53,340 bases of DNA. Source: Oscillospiraceae bacterium. Lineage in GTDB: Bacteria; Bacillota; Clostridia; Monoglobales; Monoglobaceae. Position 1 is the first letter of the stretch. Every line of letters begins with the position of its first letter. The translations under genes and the position numbers were made by a program. The notes beneath the pieces were generated by a model that was not told the origin of the DNA, did no database searches, and saw only the letters and a list, made by a program, of their open reading frames with translations. The DNA is taken from NCBI GenBank assembly GCA_015068655.1, contig SVKC01000007.1:1-53340 (forward strand), given 5' to 3'. Shown here in pieces: positions 23,522 through 31,374 of the stretch.

Positions 23522-24460
23522 ATGGATATAGCTGTATACTTGTTCACGGGCTTTCTTGAAGCCGGAAAGTCTGCGTTTATAAAAGAAACAATGGACGACG
23601 AGCGTTTCACAAATGGTGAGCGAACCTTGCTTTTGCTTTGCGAAGAAGGCGAGATTGAGTTTGATACAAAAAAAATGGAGAAAAAAGAGGTTTTTATTGA
23701 AGTCATTGAGGATATTTCCGAAATAAACTCCAAAAACCTTAAAAATCTTTGCAAAAAACACAAAGCGAGTCGTGTTGTTATTGAATACAACGGAATGTGG
23801 CAGCTTCCTGTGCTTTATGCCAATATGCCGAATTCCTGGGTTCTTTATCAGGAAATTACATTTATGGATGCAAATAATTTTATTTCTTATAACACGAATA
23901 TGAGAAGTCTTGTTGTGGACAAACTTCAAAATTGCGAGCTTGTTGTATTCAACAGATGCAAAAAAGACGTTGACAAAGAGGAGCTTCACAAAATTGTCCG
24001 CGGTGTAAGCCGAAGCACTGATATAATTTATGAATACGAAACGGGTGAAATTGAACCGGACGAAATTGAAGATCCGCTCCCGTTTGATGTTGATGCTGAA
24101 GTTATTGAAATCGGCATAAATGATTATGCAATCTGGTACAGAGACCTTGTTTCGGAAATGCCGAAGTATGACGGCAAAACCGTGAAATTTACGGGTATAA
24201 CGACCATTGACAAGCGTATGCCAAAGGATTGCTTTGTTATCGGAAGACCTGTTATGACTTGTTGTGTGGATGATATTGCCTTCAAAGGCATACTTTGCTG
24301 CAATCGAAGTCCCTTTATGAAAAATGGTGAATGGATTGTTCTTACTGCAAAAATTAAAATAGAAAAACATGCTCTTTATCAGGGCGAGGGTCCTGTACTT
24401 TATCTTGAGGATTACGCATTGACCTCGGAACCGGATGAACCTGTTGCAACATTCTATTGA
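23522..24460 (+). CDS. COG0523-like P-loop protein fused to a YcgQ/DUF1980-like domain
   Basis: A 312-residue protein. The N-terminal ~170 residues follow the CobW pattern (P-loop GFLEAGKS at 10-17) but lack the CxCC metal motif and have 'VIEYNGMW' where the family has EPSG. The C-terminal ~130 residues ('YDGKTVKFTGITTIDKRMPK', then 'FVIGRPVMTCCVDDIAFKGI', then 'GEWIVLTAKIKI') resemble the C-terminal domain of YcgQ (TIGR03943/DUF1980), which is paired with permease YcgR and linked to metal homeostasis in Bacillus. No YcgR-like permease is nearby. It starts 27 bases after the His-rich COG0523 gene, so both are likely one operon handling a metal. The fusion call is from residue patterns and needs a profile search. 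Confidence 0.75.
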   Translation: MDIAVYLFTGFLEAGKSAFIKETMDDERFTNGERTLLLLCEEGEIEFDTKKMEKKEVFIEVIEDISEINSKNLKNLCKKHKASRVVIEYNGMWQLPVLYANMPNSWVLYQEITFMDANNFISYNTNMRSLVVDKLQNCELVVFNRCKKDVDKEELHKIVRGVSRSTDIIYEYETGEIEPDEIEDPLPFDVDAEVIEIGINDYAIWYRDLVSEMPKYDGKTVKFTGITTIDKRMPKDCFVIGRPVMTCCVDDIAFKGILCCNRSPFMKNGEWIVLTAKIKIEKHALYQGEGPVLYLEDYALTSEPDEPVATFY

Positions 24461-24485
24461 TTGTTTTATCAAAATTAAATAATTT

Positions 24486-24514
24486 TTCACAACTCCTGAA
24501 ATATTGCATATACT
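24486..24514 (+). promoter_or_regulatory. Probable promoter of asparagine synthetase gene
   Basis: TTCACA (24486-24491), 17 bases, TATACT (24509-24514); each box differs from consensus by one base. Confidence 0.6.
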
Positions 24515-24536
24515 ATCTACAGAAATATTTCAGGAG
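24493..24536 (+). promoter_or_regulatory. 13-bp perfect inverted repeat spanning promoter and ribosome site
   Basis: CTCCTGAAATATT (24493-24505) and AATATTTCAGGAG (24524-24536) are exact complements 18 bases apart. The left arm lies between the -35 and -10 boxes and the right arm contains the AGGAG of the TTG start. As DNA it could be a repressor site; in a longer transcript reading in from upstream it would bury the ribosome site in a hairpin. Confidence 0.6.
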
Positions 24537-24545
24537 GCGATTTTT

Positions 24546-26384
24546 TTGTCAGGAATAGCAGGAATAGCCAACTATCAGAGAAATTTGTGTTCCGAGCTTG
24601 AAAAATTGAGGAATATGACCGATGCATTAACAAAGCGCGGAAATAACGCTTTGAAAATAAAAAACGCAGGCTATGGAATTTTCGGATGTACGTCAATGAT
24701 ATGCTGTGAGAATCCGGACAAACAAATTCCGTTTTCCCATCGACGAAATGGAACGGAATACACCATATGCTTTGACGGACTTTTGTACAACAGCAATGAA
24801 CTACAAAGTGAGCTTTCGGAAAAAGGTTTTCACTGTGACGGGACAGATGATGCAGAACTTGCACTTTTAGCATATATCCGCTGGGGTGCAGGCTGTCTCA
24901 ATAGAATGAATGGAATTTTTGCTTTTTCTGTTTGGGATGCCGAAAATCGTGAACTTTTTCTGGCAAGAGACCGTTTCGGTATAAAACCTCTATATTACAC
25001 ACGGAAAAACGGATGTATTATTTTTGCATCGGAAATAAAGGGAATTCTTGCAAACAGTGATATTGAAGCCGTACTTGACAAGGATGGTCTATGCGAAGTG
25101 CTGGGACTTGGACCTGCCCATACTTGCGGATGCGGAGTTTTCAAGGATATAAATGAAATCTTGCCGGGACATTTTGCTGTATACAACGCAAATGGTTTCA
25201 ATGTTCACAAATACTGGTGCCTTGAATCAAAGGCTTTTGATGGTGATTTTGACGAATGTGTTGAGGAAACAAAACGACTTTGCTTTGATGCCATAAACTC
25301 TCAGCTTGAAAGCAAGAAACGCAATCTTGCATTCTTTTTGTCAGGCGGCGTTGATTCGAGCATAATTACCGCTCTTGCGGCGGAAAAATTCGGCGAAGGA
25401 ATAGATACATTTTCTCTCCGATACCGCGGAAATGATGAGTTTTTTACGCCTACAGAATATCAACCTGCATCCGATGATTATTATATCGACCTTGTGAGCA
25501 ATGCTTGCAGAACAAATCACAATATAATCACTGTAGACAACGACGGTCTTATTGAATACCTTACAGATGCAGTTGATTGCCGTGACCTCCCCGGAATGGC
25601 TGATGTAGATTCTTCTCTGTATTTTCTGTGCAAGGAAATGGGAAAAGGTCACAATGGAGCTTTGTCGGGTGAGTGTGCAGATGAAATTTTCGGTGGTTAT
25701 CCCTGGTTTCATCGAAAGGAAGATTTTGATGCCGATATTTTCCCTTGGTCAAAAAATACAGAGCTGAGGAAAAAGCTTGTTTCACCTGATTTGCTTTGTG
25801 GTGATGAAATAACAGATTATGCTGCTCGAAAATATCGTCAAAGTATTTTGGAAACTCCTGTTTTTCAGGGAGATACTGCGGAGGAAAAACGGCGTCGTGA
25901 AATTGCTTATCTCAATATAAAGTGGTTTATGTACTCGCTGGGTGCACGCAGTGAGAGAATAGGTATGAATTGCGGCTTGGAAATAAGAATGCCGTTTTGC
26001 GATTACAAAATAGTTGAATATCTGTGGAACGTTCCCTGGGATTTCAAAGCTTGGTCAGGACGAGAAAAAGGTCTTCTTCGTACAGCTTTTGATGGTGTGC
26101 TTCCTGAAGAGGTTTTGTGGCGCAAAAAAAGCCCTTTCCCAAAGACACATAACCCTGAATACGAATATCGTGTCAGAGATATGGCTTGCGAGCTTCTCAA
26201 TAACAAAAATTCGCATATATATAATATTATAAACAAGGATTACATTTTTGACCTTGCATCTATGCCCTCGGATTACGGAAAGCCTTGGTTTGGTCAGCTT
26301 ATGGCAACGCCGCAGCTTTATGCATATCTGATTCAGCTTGAATACTGGCTGGATAAGTACAACATCCGTATTTCTATAAATTAA
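24546..26384 (+). CDS. Asparagine synthetase-like protein with degenerate glutaminase site
   Basis: A 612-residue AsnB-type protein, converting aspartate to asparagine with ATP. The TTG at 24546 with AGGAGG 8 bases before is the only well-placed start. The protein then begins M-S-G-I-A-G-I-A, so the usual nucleophile Cys2 is Ser. Other glutaminase residues are also altered: 'HRGPD' is KRGNN, the active-site Arg is lost in 'GIFGCTSMICC', and 'NGEIYN' is DGLLYN. The synthetase domain looks intact: SGGVDSS starts at residue 266, 'LSGECADEIFGGYPW', 'LEIRMPFCDYKIVEYLWNVP' and 'WRKKSPFPKT' follow. It should therefore use free ammonia, or have drifted to another amide-forming reaction, as beta-lactam synthetase did. 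No biosynthetic cluster surrounds it. Confidence 0.85.
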   Translation: MSGIAGIANYQRNLCSELEKLRNMTDALTKRGNNALKIKNAGYGIFGCTSMICCENPDKQIPFSHRRNGTEYTICFDGLLYNSNELQSELSEKGFHCDGTDDAELALLAYIRWGAGCLNRMNGIFAFSVWDAENRELFLARDRFGIKPLYYTRKNGCIIFASEIKGILANSDIEAVLDKDGLCEVLGLGPAHTCGCGVFKDINEILPGHFAVYNANGFNVHKYWCLESKAFDGDFDECVEETKRLCFDAINSQLESKKRNLAFFLSGGVDSSIITALAAEKFGEGIDTFSLRYRGNDEFFTPTEYQPASDDYYIDLVSNACRTNHNIITVDNDGLIEYLTDAVDCRDLPGMADVDSSLYFLCKEMGKGHNGALSGECADEIFGGYPWFHRKEDFDADIFPWSKNTELRKKLVSPDLLCGDEITDYAARKYRQSILETPVFQGDTAEEKRRREIAYLNIKWFMYSLGARSERIGMNCGLEIRMPFCDYKIVEYLWNVPWDFKAWSGREKGLLRTAFDGVLPEEVLWRKKSPFPKTHNPEYEYRVRDMACELLNNKNSHIYNIINKDYIFDLASMPSDYGKPWFGQLMATPQLYAYLIQLEYWLDKYNIRISIN

Positions 26385-26406
26385 GAATTAAAAAAAGGAA
26401 AAAACA

Positions 26407-27309
26407 ATGTCTGCTATACTTGAAACAAGGATAACCGAAGAGAATTCGGGGAAAACTGTTGAAAAAATACTGAAAAGAGAATTTGGTGTTTCGTCGGGAC
26501 TTCTGAAGCACCTGAGAGATAATGGAAAGATTTGTTTGAACGGAAACGTTTGCCGTACAGTAGATTTGTGTTATACAGGAGATTTTCTTTCGGCAGATGT
26601 TTCCGAGAATCTTTCTGCTCCGTCGAATATTCAACCTTTTTCTTATCAACTTGAAATTCTTTTTGAAGACGAGTTTATTCTTGTGGTGAACAAGCCCGGC
26701 GGAATGGCATCTCACCCTTGTCCGGGAAACCGAGAGAATTCTCTTGCAAATGCGGTTATGCATTACTGGCAAACCCTTGGTGAATACCGTTCCTTTCATA
26801 TTGTCAATCGATTGGACAAGGATACGTCGGGGATATGTGTTGTAGCAAAGAATACATTTTCACACAGTGTCATTGCCGAGCAAATGAAAAATGGAATTTT
26901 CAAACGTCAATATACGGCGATTGTACACGGTATACCAAAACAATCCGGAGGAGTAATCGAAGTACCAATCGGACGGGCTGAAAACAGTGTTTTGAAAAGA
27001 ATGGTTACAGAAGACGGGAAATATGCAAAAACCCTTTACAAAGTCCATTCCGTGTTCAAAGACTTCTCAAAAATTGAGATTGAGCTTGAAACGGGCAGAA
27101 CACACCAGATAAGAGTACATTTTTCATATATGGGACATCCTTTGGTGGGTGACTGGCTTTATGGGAACGGTGACAACGAAAAACACTTAATCAGCAGACA
27201 AGCTTTGCACGCCGGATTTGTTTCTTTCTGTCACCCAAAAACAAAAGAAAAGCTTGTTTTTGAATGTGATATGCCTCAGGATATGAAAAAACTGTTATCT
27301 GCTTTGTGA
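26407..27309 (+). CDS. RluA-family pseudouridine synthase
   Basis: A 300-residue enzyme that isomerises uridine in rRNA or tRNA. An S4-like RNA-binding domain is at about 15-65. The catalytic domain has 'NKPGGMASHPCPG' and the hallmark 'HIVNRLDKDTSG' with catalytic Asp137. 'LETGRTHQIRVHFSYMGHPLVGD' follows, then 'RQALHAGFVSFCHPKTKEKL'. The exact RNA position (RluC, RluD or YlyB-like) cannot be set. It starts 22 bases after the asparagine synthetase gene behind AAAGGAAA, so the two may be cotranscribed. Confidence 0.93.
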   Translation: MSAILETRITEENSGKTVEKILKREFGVSSGLLKHLRDNGKICLNGNVCRTVDLCYTGDFLSADVSENLSAPSNIQPFSYQLEILFEDEFILVVNKPGGMASHPCPGNRENSLANAVMHYWQTLGEYRSFHIVNRLDKDTSGICVVAKNTFSHSVIAEQMKNGIFKRQYTAIVHGIPKQSGGVIEVPIGRAENSVLKRMVTEDGKYAKTLYKVHSVFKDFSKIEIELETGRTHQIRVHFSYMGHPLVGDWLYGNGDNEKHLISRQALHAGFVSFCHPKTKEKLVFECDMPQDMKKLLSAL

Positions 27310-27379
27310 AAATACAATGTAAACAATAATGAAACATAACAAATTTTCAAGAAAAATTACCAAAAAGCGAAAAAAAGTG

Positions 27380-27408
27380 TTGACTTATAACCAATTTTCT
27401 AGTATTCT
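27380..27408 (+). promoter_or_regulatory. Sigma-A promoter of HPr gene
   Basis: TTGACT (27380-27385), 17 bases, TATTCT (27403-27408), about 58 bases before the ATG. Confidence 0.7.
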
Positions 27409-27465
27409 ATTACTATAAGTCTTAAATAGTGGAGTTATGTTGTTTATAACTAAAGGAGAGTATTT

Positions 27466-27726
27466 ATGTTTTTAAAGGAAATAGTTGTCCAGAATCAGGT
27501 TGGGCTACACGCAAGACCTGCTACATTCTTCATTCAAAAAGCAAATGAGTACAAGTCCAGCATCTGGATTGAAAAAGACGAAAAGAGGGTTAATGCAAAA
27601 AGCTTGCTCGGTGTTCTTTCTCTCGGTGTAACAAAAGGTGTCAGCATCACAATTCTTGCTGAAGGCTCAGATGAGGAACAGGCAGTCAACGAGCTTGTAT
27701 CATTGATTTCTTCGGACTTTTCATAA
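27466..27726 (+). CDS. ptsH: HPr-family phosphocarrier protein
   Basis: An 86-residue phosphocarrier of the sugar phosphotransferase system. His15 in 'VGLHARPAT' accepts phosphate from enzyme I, and Ser46 in 'NAKSLLGVLSLGV' is the target of HPr kinase, whose gene is present at 46605-47534. With both residues present it can act in transport and in catabolite control with CcpA, rather than being a Crh-type protein lacking His15. The sequence 'FLKEIVVQNQVGLHARPATF' is typical. Own promoter and terminator; no enzyme I gene nearby. Confidence 0.95.
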   Translation: MFLKEIVVQNQVGLHARPATFFIQKANEYKSSIWIEKDEKRVNAKSLLGVLSLGVTKGVSITILAEGSDEEQAVNELVSLISSDFS

Positions 27727-27752
27727 AGAAAAACAGAATATAATAGTTTTTT

Positions 27753-27782
27753 AAAAATGTCTTACAGAAGTAAGGCATTTTT
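27753..27782 (+). terminator. Terminator of HPr gene
   Basis: AAAAATGTCTTAC pairs with GTAAGGCATTTTT around a 4-base loop; a U-G pair makes it favour the plus strand. Confidence 0.8.
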
Positions 27783-27819
27783 GTAATATAACAGAAAAAT
27801 CTCAGGGAGGTGTATTCAA

Positions 27820-29667
27820 TTGACTGATTTAAAAAAGAAGCTTTCATCTTTACCCCTTTGTCCGGGAGTATATCTTATGAAAAATGACGAAGGCAAAATC
27901 ATTTATGTTGGGAAAAGCAAGGTGCTCAAGAATCGTGTGAATTCTTATTTTGTCAATCTTTCAAGTCACACACCGAAAACGAGAGTTTTGGTAAGTCAGA
28001 TTGCGGATTTTGAATACATTCTCACAGATTCAGAGGAAGAGGCTCTCGCTCTTGAATGTAACCTGATAAAAAAACATCGACCAAAGTATAACATTCTTCT
28101 CAAGGATGACAAACAATATCCGTATATAAAAATAACAACAGGAGAAGAGTTTCCGCGAATAGTTGTTACCAGACAGGTAAAAAAGGATGGGAGTCTGTAT
28201 TTTGGACCCTATACTGCAGGAATGAGCATAAAGGAAGCGGTAGAAGAAATAAGAAAAGTTTTTAGACTGAGAAGCTGCAAAAAGAGCATAAAGCAACAAA
28301 ATGACCGCCCATGTCTTTATTATCAGATTGGTCAATGCAGTGCACCATGTGCCGGACGAATATCAGCAGAAGAATACAAAGGTCTTGTTTTGGAAGCTTC
28401 TGCGGTGCTCAATGGTAAAGATGAAGCTATTCTTTCGGAACTCAAAGAAAAAATGCTTTCAGCGTCTTCCGCACTTGAGTTTGAAAAAGCAGCCCAATAC
28501 AGAGACCGAATAAAAAGCATAAACGACCTCGGTCAAAATCAAAAAGTCTCATCATCGGGTGAAAATAATATTGATTATATAGGTATATACAAGGAAGGAA
28601 TGACTTATTGCGTTCAAATCTTTTATTATCGAAACGGTAACGCTGTAGGGTCGGAATACTTTACACTTGAAAACGAGCTTGCGGAACCCTCTGAGGTAGC
28701 AGAAAACTTTGTAAAGCAATTCTACTTTACAGGTGTAAAAATACCGAAAGAAGTGGCTATTTCGGAAGATTTTGACGACAGAGAAACCATTTCGGAATGG
28801 TTTTCCTCCAATGCTGGACATCGAGTTACCTTTACAGTGCCACAACGTGGAAAGAAAGCTGAAATTATGAAAATGGTGAAAAACAATGCTCGTGAATCAC
28901 TGTACAAGCATCGTTTGTTACAAAACAAAAGTATGGAAAAGCAGAACAGAATTCTTTCATCGCTATCTGAGCTTCTCAACCTTTCAAGTCCGCCGTATAG
29001 AATCGAATCCTATGACATTTCAAACACATCCGGGGAGTCTTCTGTGGGAGTTCAGATTGTATACGTTAATGCTGTTCCCAAAAAAGGACTATATAGAAAG
29101 TTTAATATAAAAACAGTAGACGGAGCAAATGATTACGAAAGTACACGTGAGGTTATTTTTCGCAGAATAAACGAAGCATACAAGGAAGAGGATATGATAA
29201 AGTCAGGTGCACTTGATGCAGACAAGGCAAAATTCTTGCCACTTCCTGACCTGATTTTGCTTGACGGAGGGAAAGGACACGTTAATGCGGTAAAAATGCT
29301 TTTTGACACAATGGGAGAGGATATTCCGGTATTTGGTTTGGTGAAGGACAAAACTCACCGTACAAGAGGTATAACTGACGAGTATGAAGAAATTGAACTT
29401 GACAAAAAATCCGAGCTTTTCAGATTTCTTGCAGGTATGCAGGATGAGGTACACCGTTTTGCAATCACCACTTTCAGGAAACGCCACGAGGATAAAAATA
29501 TACATTCCGAGCTTGAAGACATAGAGGGTGTAGGACCTGCAACACGAACGAAGCTTTTGAAAACCTTCGGAAGTATTGAAAAAATAAAAACAGCAACACT
29601 TGATGAGCTTGAGGCTGCTATTCCTGTGAATATTGCAAAAAAAGTCTACACGCATTTCAATAGTTGA
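27820..29667 (+). CDS. uvrC: UvrC, excinuclease ABC subunit C
   Basis: The nuclease of nucleotide excision repair, cutting on both sides of a lesion after UvrB loading. The GIY-YIG domain is at about 12-90 ('CPGVYLMKNDEGKIIYVGKS'). The Cys-containing 'LRSCKKSI...RPCLYYQIGQCSAPC' and the UVR UvrB-binding motif at about 200-235 follow. The RNase H-like 3' domain has 'IESYDISNTSGESSVGVQIV' and 'LILLDGGKGHVNAV', and tandem helix-hairpin-helix motifs end the protein ('IEGVGPATRTKLLKTFGS'). The start is TTG, with GGGAGG 8-9 bases upstream. Its 615 residues are normal. Confidence 0.98.
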   Translation: MTDLKKKLSSLPLCPGVYLMKNDEGKIIYVGKSKVLKNRVNSYFVNLSSHTPKTRVLVSQIADFEYILTDSEEEALALECNLIKKHRPKYNILLKDDKQYPYIKITTGEEFPRIVVTRQVKKDGSLYFGPYTAGMSIKEAVEEIRKVFRLRSCKKSIKQQNDRPCLYYQIGQCSAPCAGRISAEEYKGLVLEASAVLNGKDEAILSELKEKMLSASSALEFEKAAQYRDRIKSINDLGQNQKVSSSGENNIDYIGIYKEGMTYCVQIFYYRNGNAVGSEYFTLENELAEPSEVAENFVKQFYFTGVKIPKEVAISEDFDDRETISEWFSSNAGHRVTFTVPQRGKKAEIMKMVKNNARESLYKHRLLQNKSMEKQNRILSSLSELLNLSSPPYRIESYDISNTSGESSVGVQIVYVNAVPKKGLYRKFNIKTVDGANDYESTREVIFRRINEAYKEEDMIKSGALDADKAKFLPLPDLILLDGGKGHVNAVKMLFDTMGEDIPVFGLVKDKTHRTRGITDEYEEIELDKKSELFRFLAGMQDEVHRFAITTFRKRHEDKNIHSELEDIEGVGPATRTKLLKTFGSIEKIKTATLDELEAAIPVNIAKKVYTHFNS

Positions 29668-29680
29668 AAAGGAGTTTCGT

Positions 29681-30385
29681 ATGGGTGTTATCATTGATAA
29701 AAACGCAGATTCGGATGTGTTTTTACAATTAAAAGAGCTTGGAATAAAATACTGTAAATCTGCCGATATTGAATATTTGTACCGACCCGTAAATTCACAT
29801 CCTGATATGCAGATTCACTTTTTTGATTACAAAACAGCAGTAGCAGCACCTTGCGTATTTGATTATTACAGAAAAAATCTTCCGGCAAACATCAATATTC
29901 TCAAAGGTGAAAGAAATCCTGACAGAACATACCCGGGTGACTGTGCATATAATGTAGCTAAACTGGGTAAAAAAATTGTAGGGAATTTTCAGTATGTAGA
30001 ACCTGTAATAAAAAAACTTTACCGTGATGCCGGATTTGAGTTTATAAACACAAAGCAGGGCTATACAAAATGTAATATGTGTATCATTGATGATAATTCT
30101 GTTATTACAGAAGACAAAGGTCTTGCAAAGGTTTTGATGGAACACTCCATTGATGTTATAGAGATTCCATCAGGAACTGTTGAACTTCAATACTTTGACA
30201 ATGGTTTTATTGGTGGTGCATCAGGTTTTTTGATGCCAGAAACAATAGGTTTTTTTGGAAATATTTGCAAAAATCCATATTATGAAAAAATTTTTAGCTT
30301 TATAAAGAAAAAGAATGTTGACATAATATGTTTATTGCAAACTAACATAAAAGATTTTGGCAGCATATTGTATTTTCCCGATTGA
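29681..30385 (+). CDS. GME-fold (DUF6873-like) protein
   Basis: A 234-residue cytoplasmic protein. Motifs include 'NSHPDMQIHFFDYKTAVAAP', 'DCAYNVAKLGKKIVGN', 'KQGYTKCNMCIIDDNSVITE' and 'IEIPSGTVELQYFDNGFIGG'. The HPD, N and 'GY-CN' placement recalls the guanidine-modifying-enzyme superfamily (dimethylargininase, arginine deiminase), and I associate the set with the DUF6873 GME-fold family of Clostridia. A Cys near 'KCNMC' and His in 'SHPDMQ' could be catalytic, but no substrate is known to me. The ATG at 29681 has AAGGAG just upstream. It follows uvrC by 13 bases and precedes ytxC by 19, so the three may be cotranscribed. Confidence 0.6.
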   Translation: MGVIIDKNADSDVFLQLKELGIKYCKSADIEYLYRPVNSHPDMQIHFFDYKTAVAAPCVFDYYRKNLPANINILKGERNPDRTYPGDCAYNVAKLGKKIVGNFQYVEPVIKKLYRDAGFEFINTKQGYTKCNMCIIDDNSVITEDKGLAKVLMEHSIDVIEIPSGTVELQYFDNGFIGGASGFLMPETIGFFGNICKNPYYEKIFSFIKKKNVDIICLLQTNIKDFGSILYFPD

Positions 30386-30404
30386 AAAGAAGGGAGAGGA
30401 GCGT

Positions 30405-31229
30405 TTGGATACGAGCCTTGGGATATGTAGCTTTGTCAAGACTGACGCATTGGAAAAGAAAGTTATAAGCACGCTTGGGAATGAATTGGATTATTTTTGT
30501 GTACAAAAAAACTGTGACAGAGGAAGAGACATATATTATTTTTGTATTAACTCACAAAATGTGCTTTCGAAAGAAATAATTGCAAAAAACCTGAGCGAAT
30601 GGATTATGGAAAGCTTTGAACAGAAGATTCTTTCGGATATATTCGATGTGTATTTTGACGGTGCAGAAATCAACAAATGGGATATTATTCAAAAAACCGT
30701 TGCAAAAAAGGATACCTACAAAGAGAATTATTACAACAGGTATTTTGTTAAAAAATTAACAAAATACCTTGAAGAAGAAAATTATATAAATATGGAAGGG
30801 TTCATAAGGTTCAGACTTTCAGATTACAGATGGAAGCTTTATGACAGATTATGTGAAACAATTGAAGAATATTATATCGAACAGGAGTACAAGGAATTTG
30901 TCAGTCTCTTGAAAATGTATATTGATGAACGACCGCCAATGATTGATTTGTTACACATAAAACCTTGCCATGACGGAAATTTTTCACTTTATGACTTTAG
31001 AAAGGAAAAAATTGATATAAGTATAGAAAAAAATTCTTCCTGTAATCAAATAGAATTTTTTTTGACGAAGGACGATATGTTGCTGAGTATTTTAATCGCA
31101 TTGACACCAAGACGAATTATCTGGCATAATACAGAAATTCTCAAAAATAATAATCTTCAAAATACACTCAAAGAAGTTTTTGGAGACAGGTTTTCTATTT
31201 GTGATGAATGTGACTTTTGTAAAAAATGA
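30405..31229 (+). CDS. ytxC: YtxC-like sporulation protein
   Basis: A 274-residue protein. The C-terminus 'TPRRIIWHNTEILKNNNLQN', then 'EVFGDRFSICDECDFCKK', follows the signature of the YtxC family (a conserved IHN segment then a Cys-x-x-Cys ending). The middle 'MEGFIRFRLSDYRWKLYDRL' is also family-like. YtxC is found in spore-formers and regarded as sporulation-related; its action is unknown. The start is TTG at 30405 with AAGGGAG 8 bases upstream; no ATG is well placed. It is followed by a strong terminator. Confidence 0.8.
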   Translation: MDTSLGICSFVKTDALEKKVISTLGNELDYFCVQKNCDRGRDIYYFCINSQNVLSKEIIAKNLSEWIMESFEQKILSDIFDVYFDGAEINKWDIIQKTVAKKDTYKENYYNRYFVKKLTKYLEEENYINMEGFIRFRLSDYRWKLYDRLCETIEEYYIEQEYKEFVSLLKMYIDERPPMIDLLHIKPCHDGNFSLYDFRKEKIDISIEKNSSCNQIEFFLTKDDMLLSILIALTPRRIIWHNTEILKNNNLQNTLKEVFGDRFSICDECDFCKK

Positions 31230-31247
31230 TACAGAATTTTTTATTTT

Positions 31248-31275
31248 GCCTGAGTAAAAAAACTCAGGCTTTTTT
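31248..31275 (+). terminator. Terminator after ytxC
   Basis: GCCTGAGT and ACTCAGGC form an 8-bp stem followed by six T. Confidence 0.9.
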
Positions 31276-31285
31276 GAGAAATCTA

Positions 31286-31314
31286 TTGATTTTTGATGGA
31301 AGATATGGTATAAT
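31286..31314 (+). promoter_or_regulatory. Sigma-A promoter of xer gene
   Basis: TTGATT (31286-31291), 17 bases, TATAAT (31309-31314). Confidence 0.8.
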
Positions 31315-31325
31315 TCAAATATAGT

Positions 31326-31357
31326 TAATTGCACATAATAAAAATTATGTGCAATTA
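31326..31357 (+). promoter_or_regulatory. Perfect 14-bp dyad in the leader of xer
   Basis: TAATTGCACATAAT and ATTATGTGCAATTA around AAAA. It starts about 12 bases past the -10 box and ends right before GAAGGAGG, the ribosome site. It could be an operator just past the start point, or an RNA hairpin that sets access to the ribosome site. No T run follows. Confidence 0.65.
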
Positions 31358-31374
31358 GAAGGAGGCAAAAATAT

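Noticed and set aside
23444-24490. 348-codon minus-strand frame opposite the second COG0523-like gene
   Set aside because: No recognisable motif, no ribosome site, and its residues read as antisense of a clear plus-strand protein.
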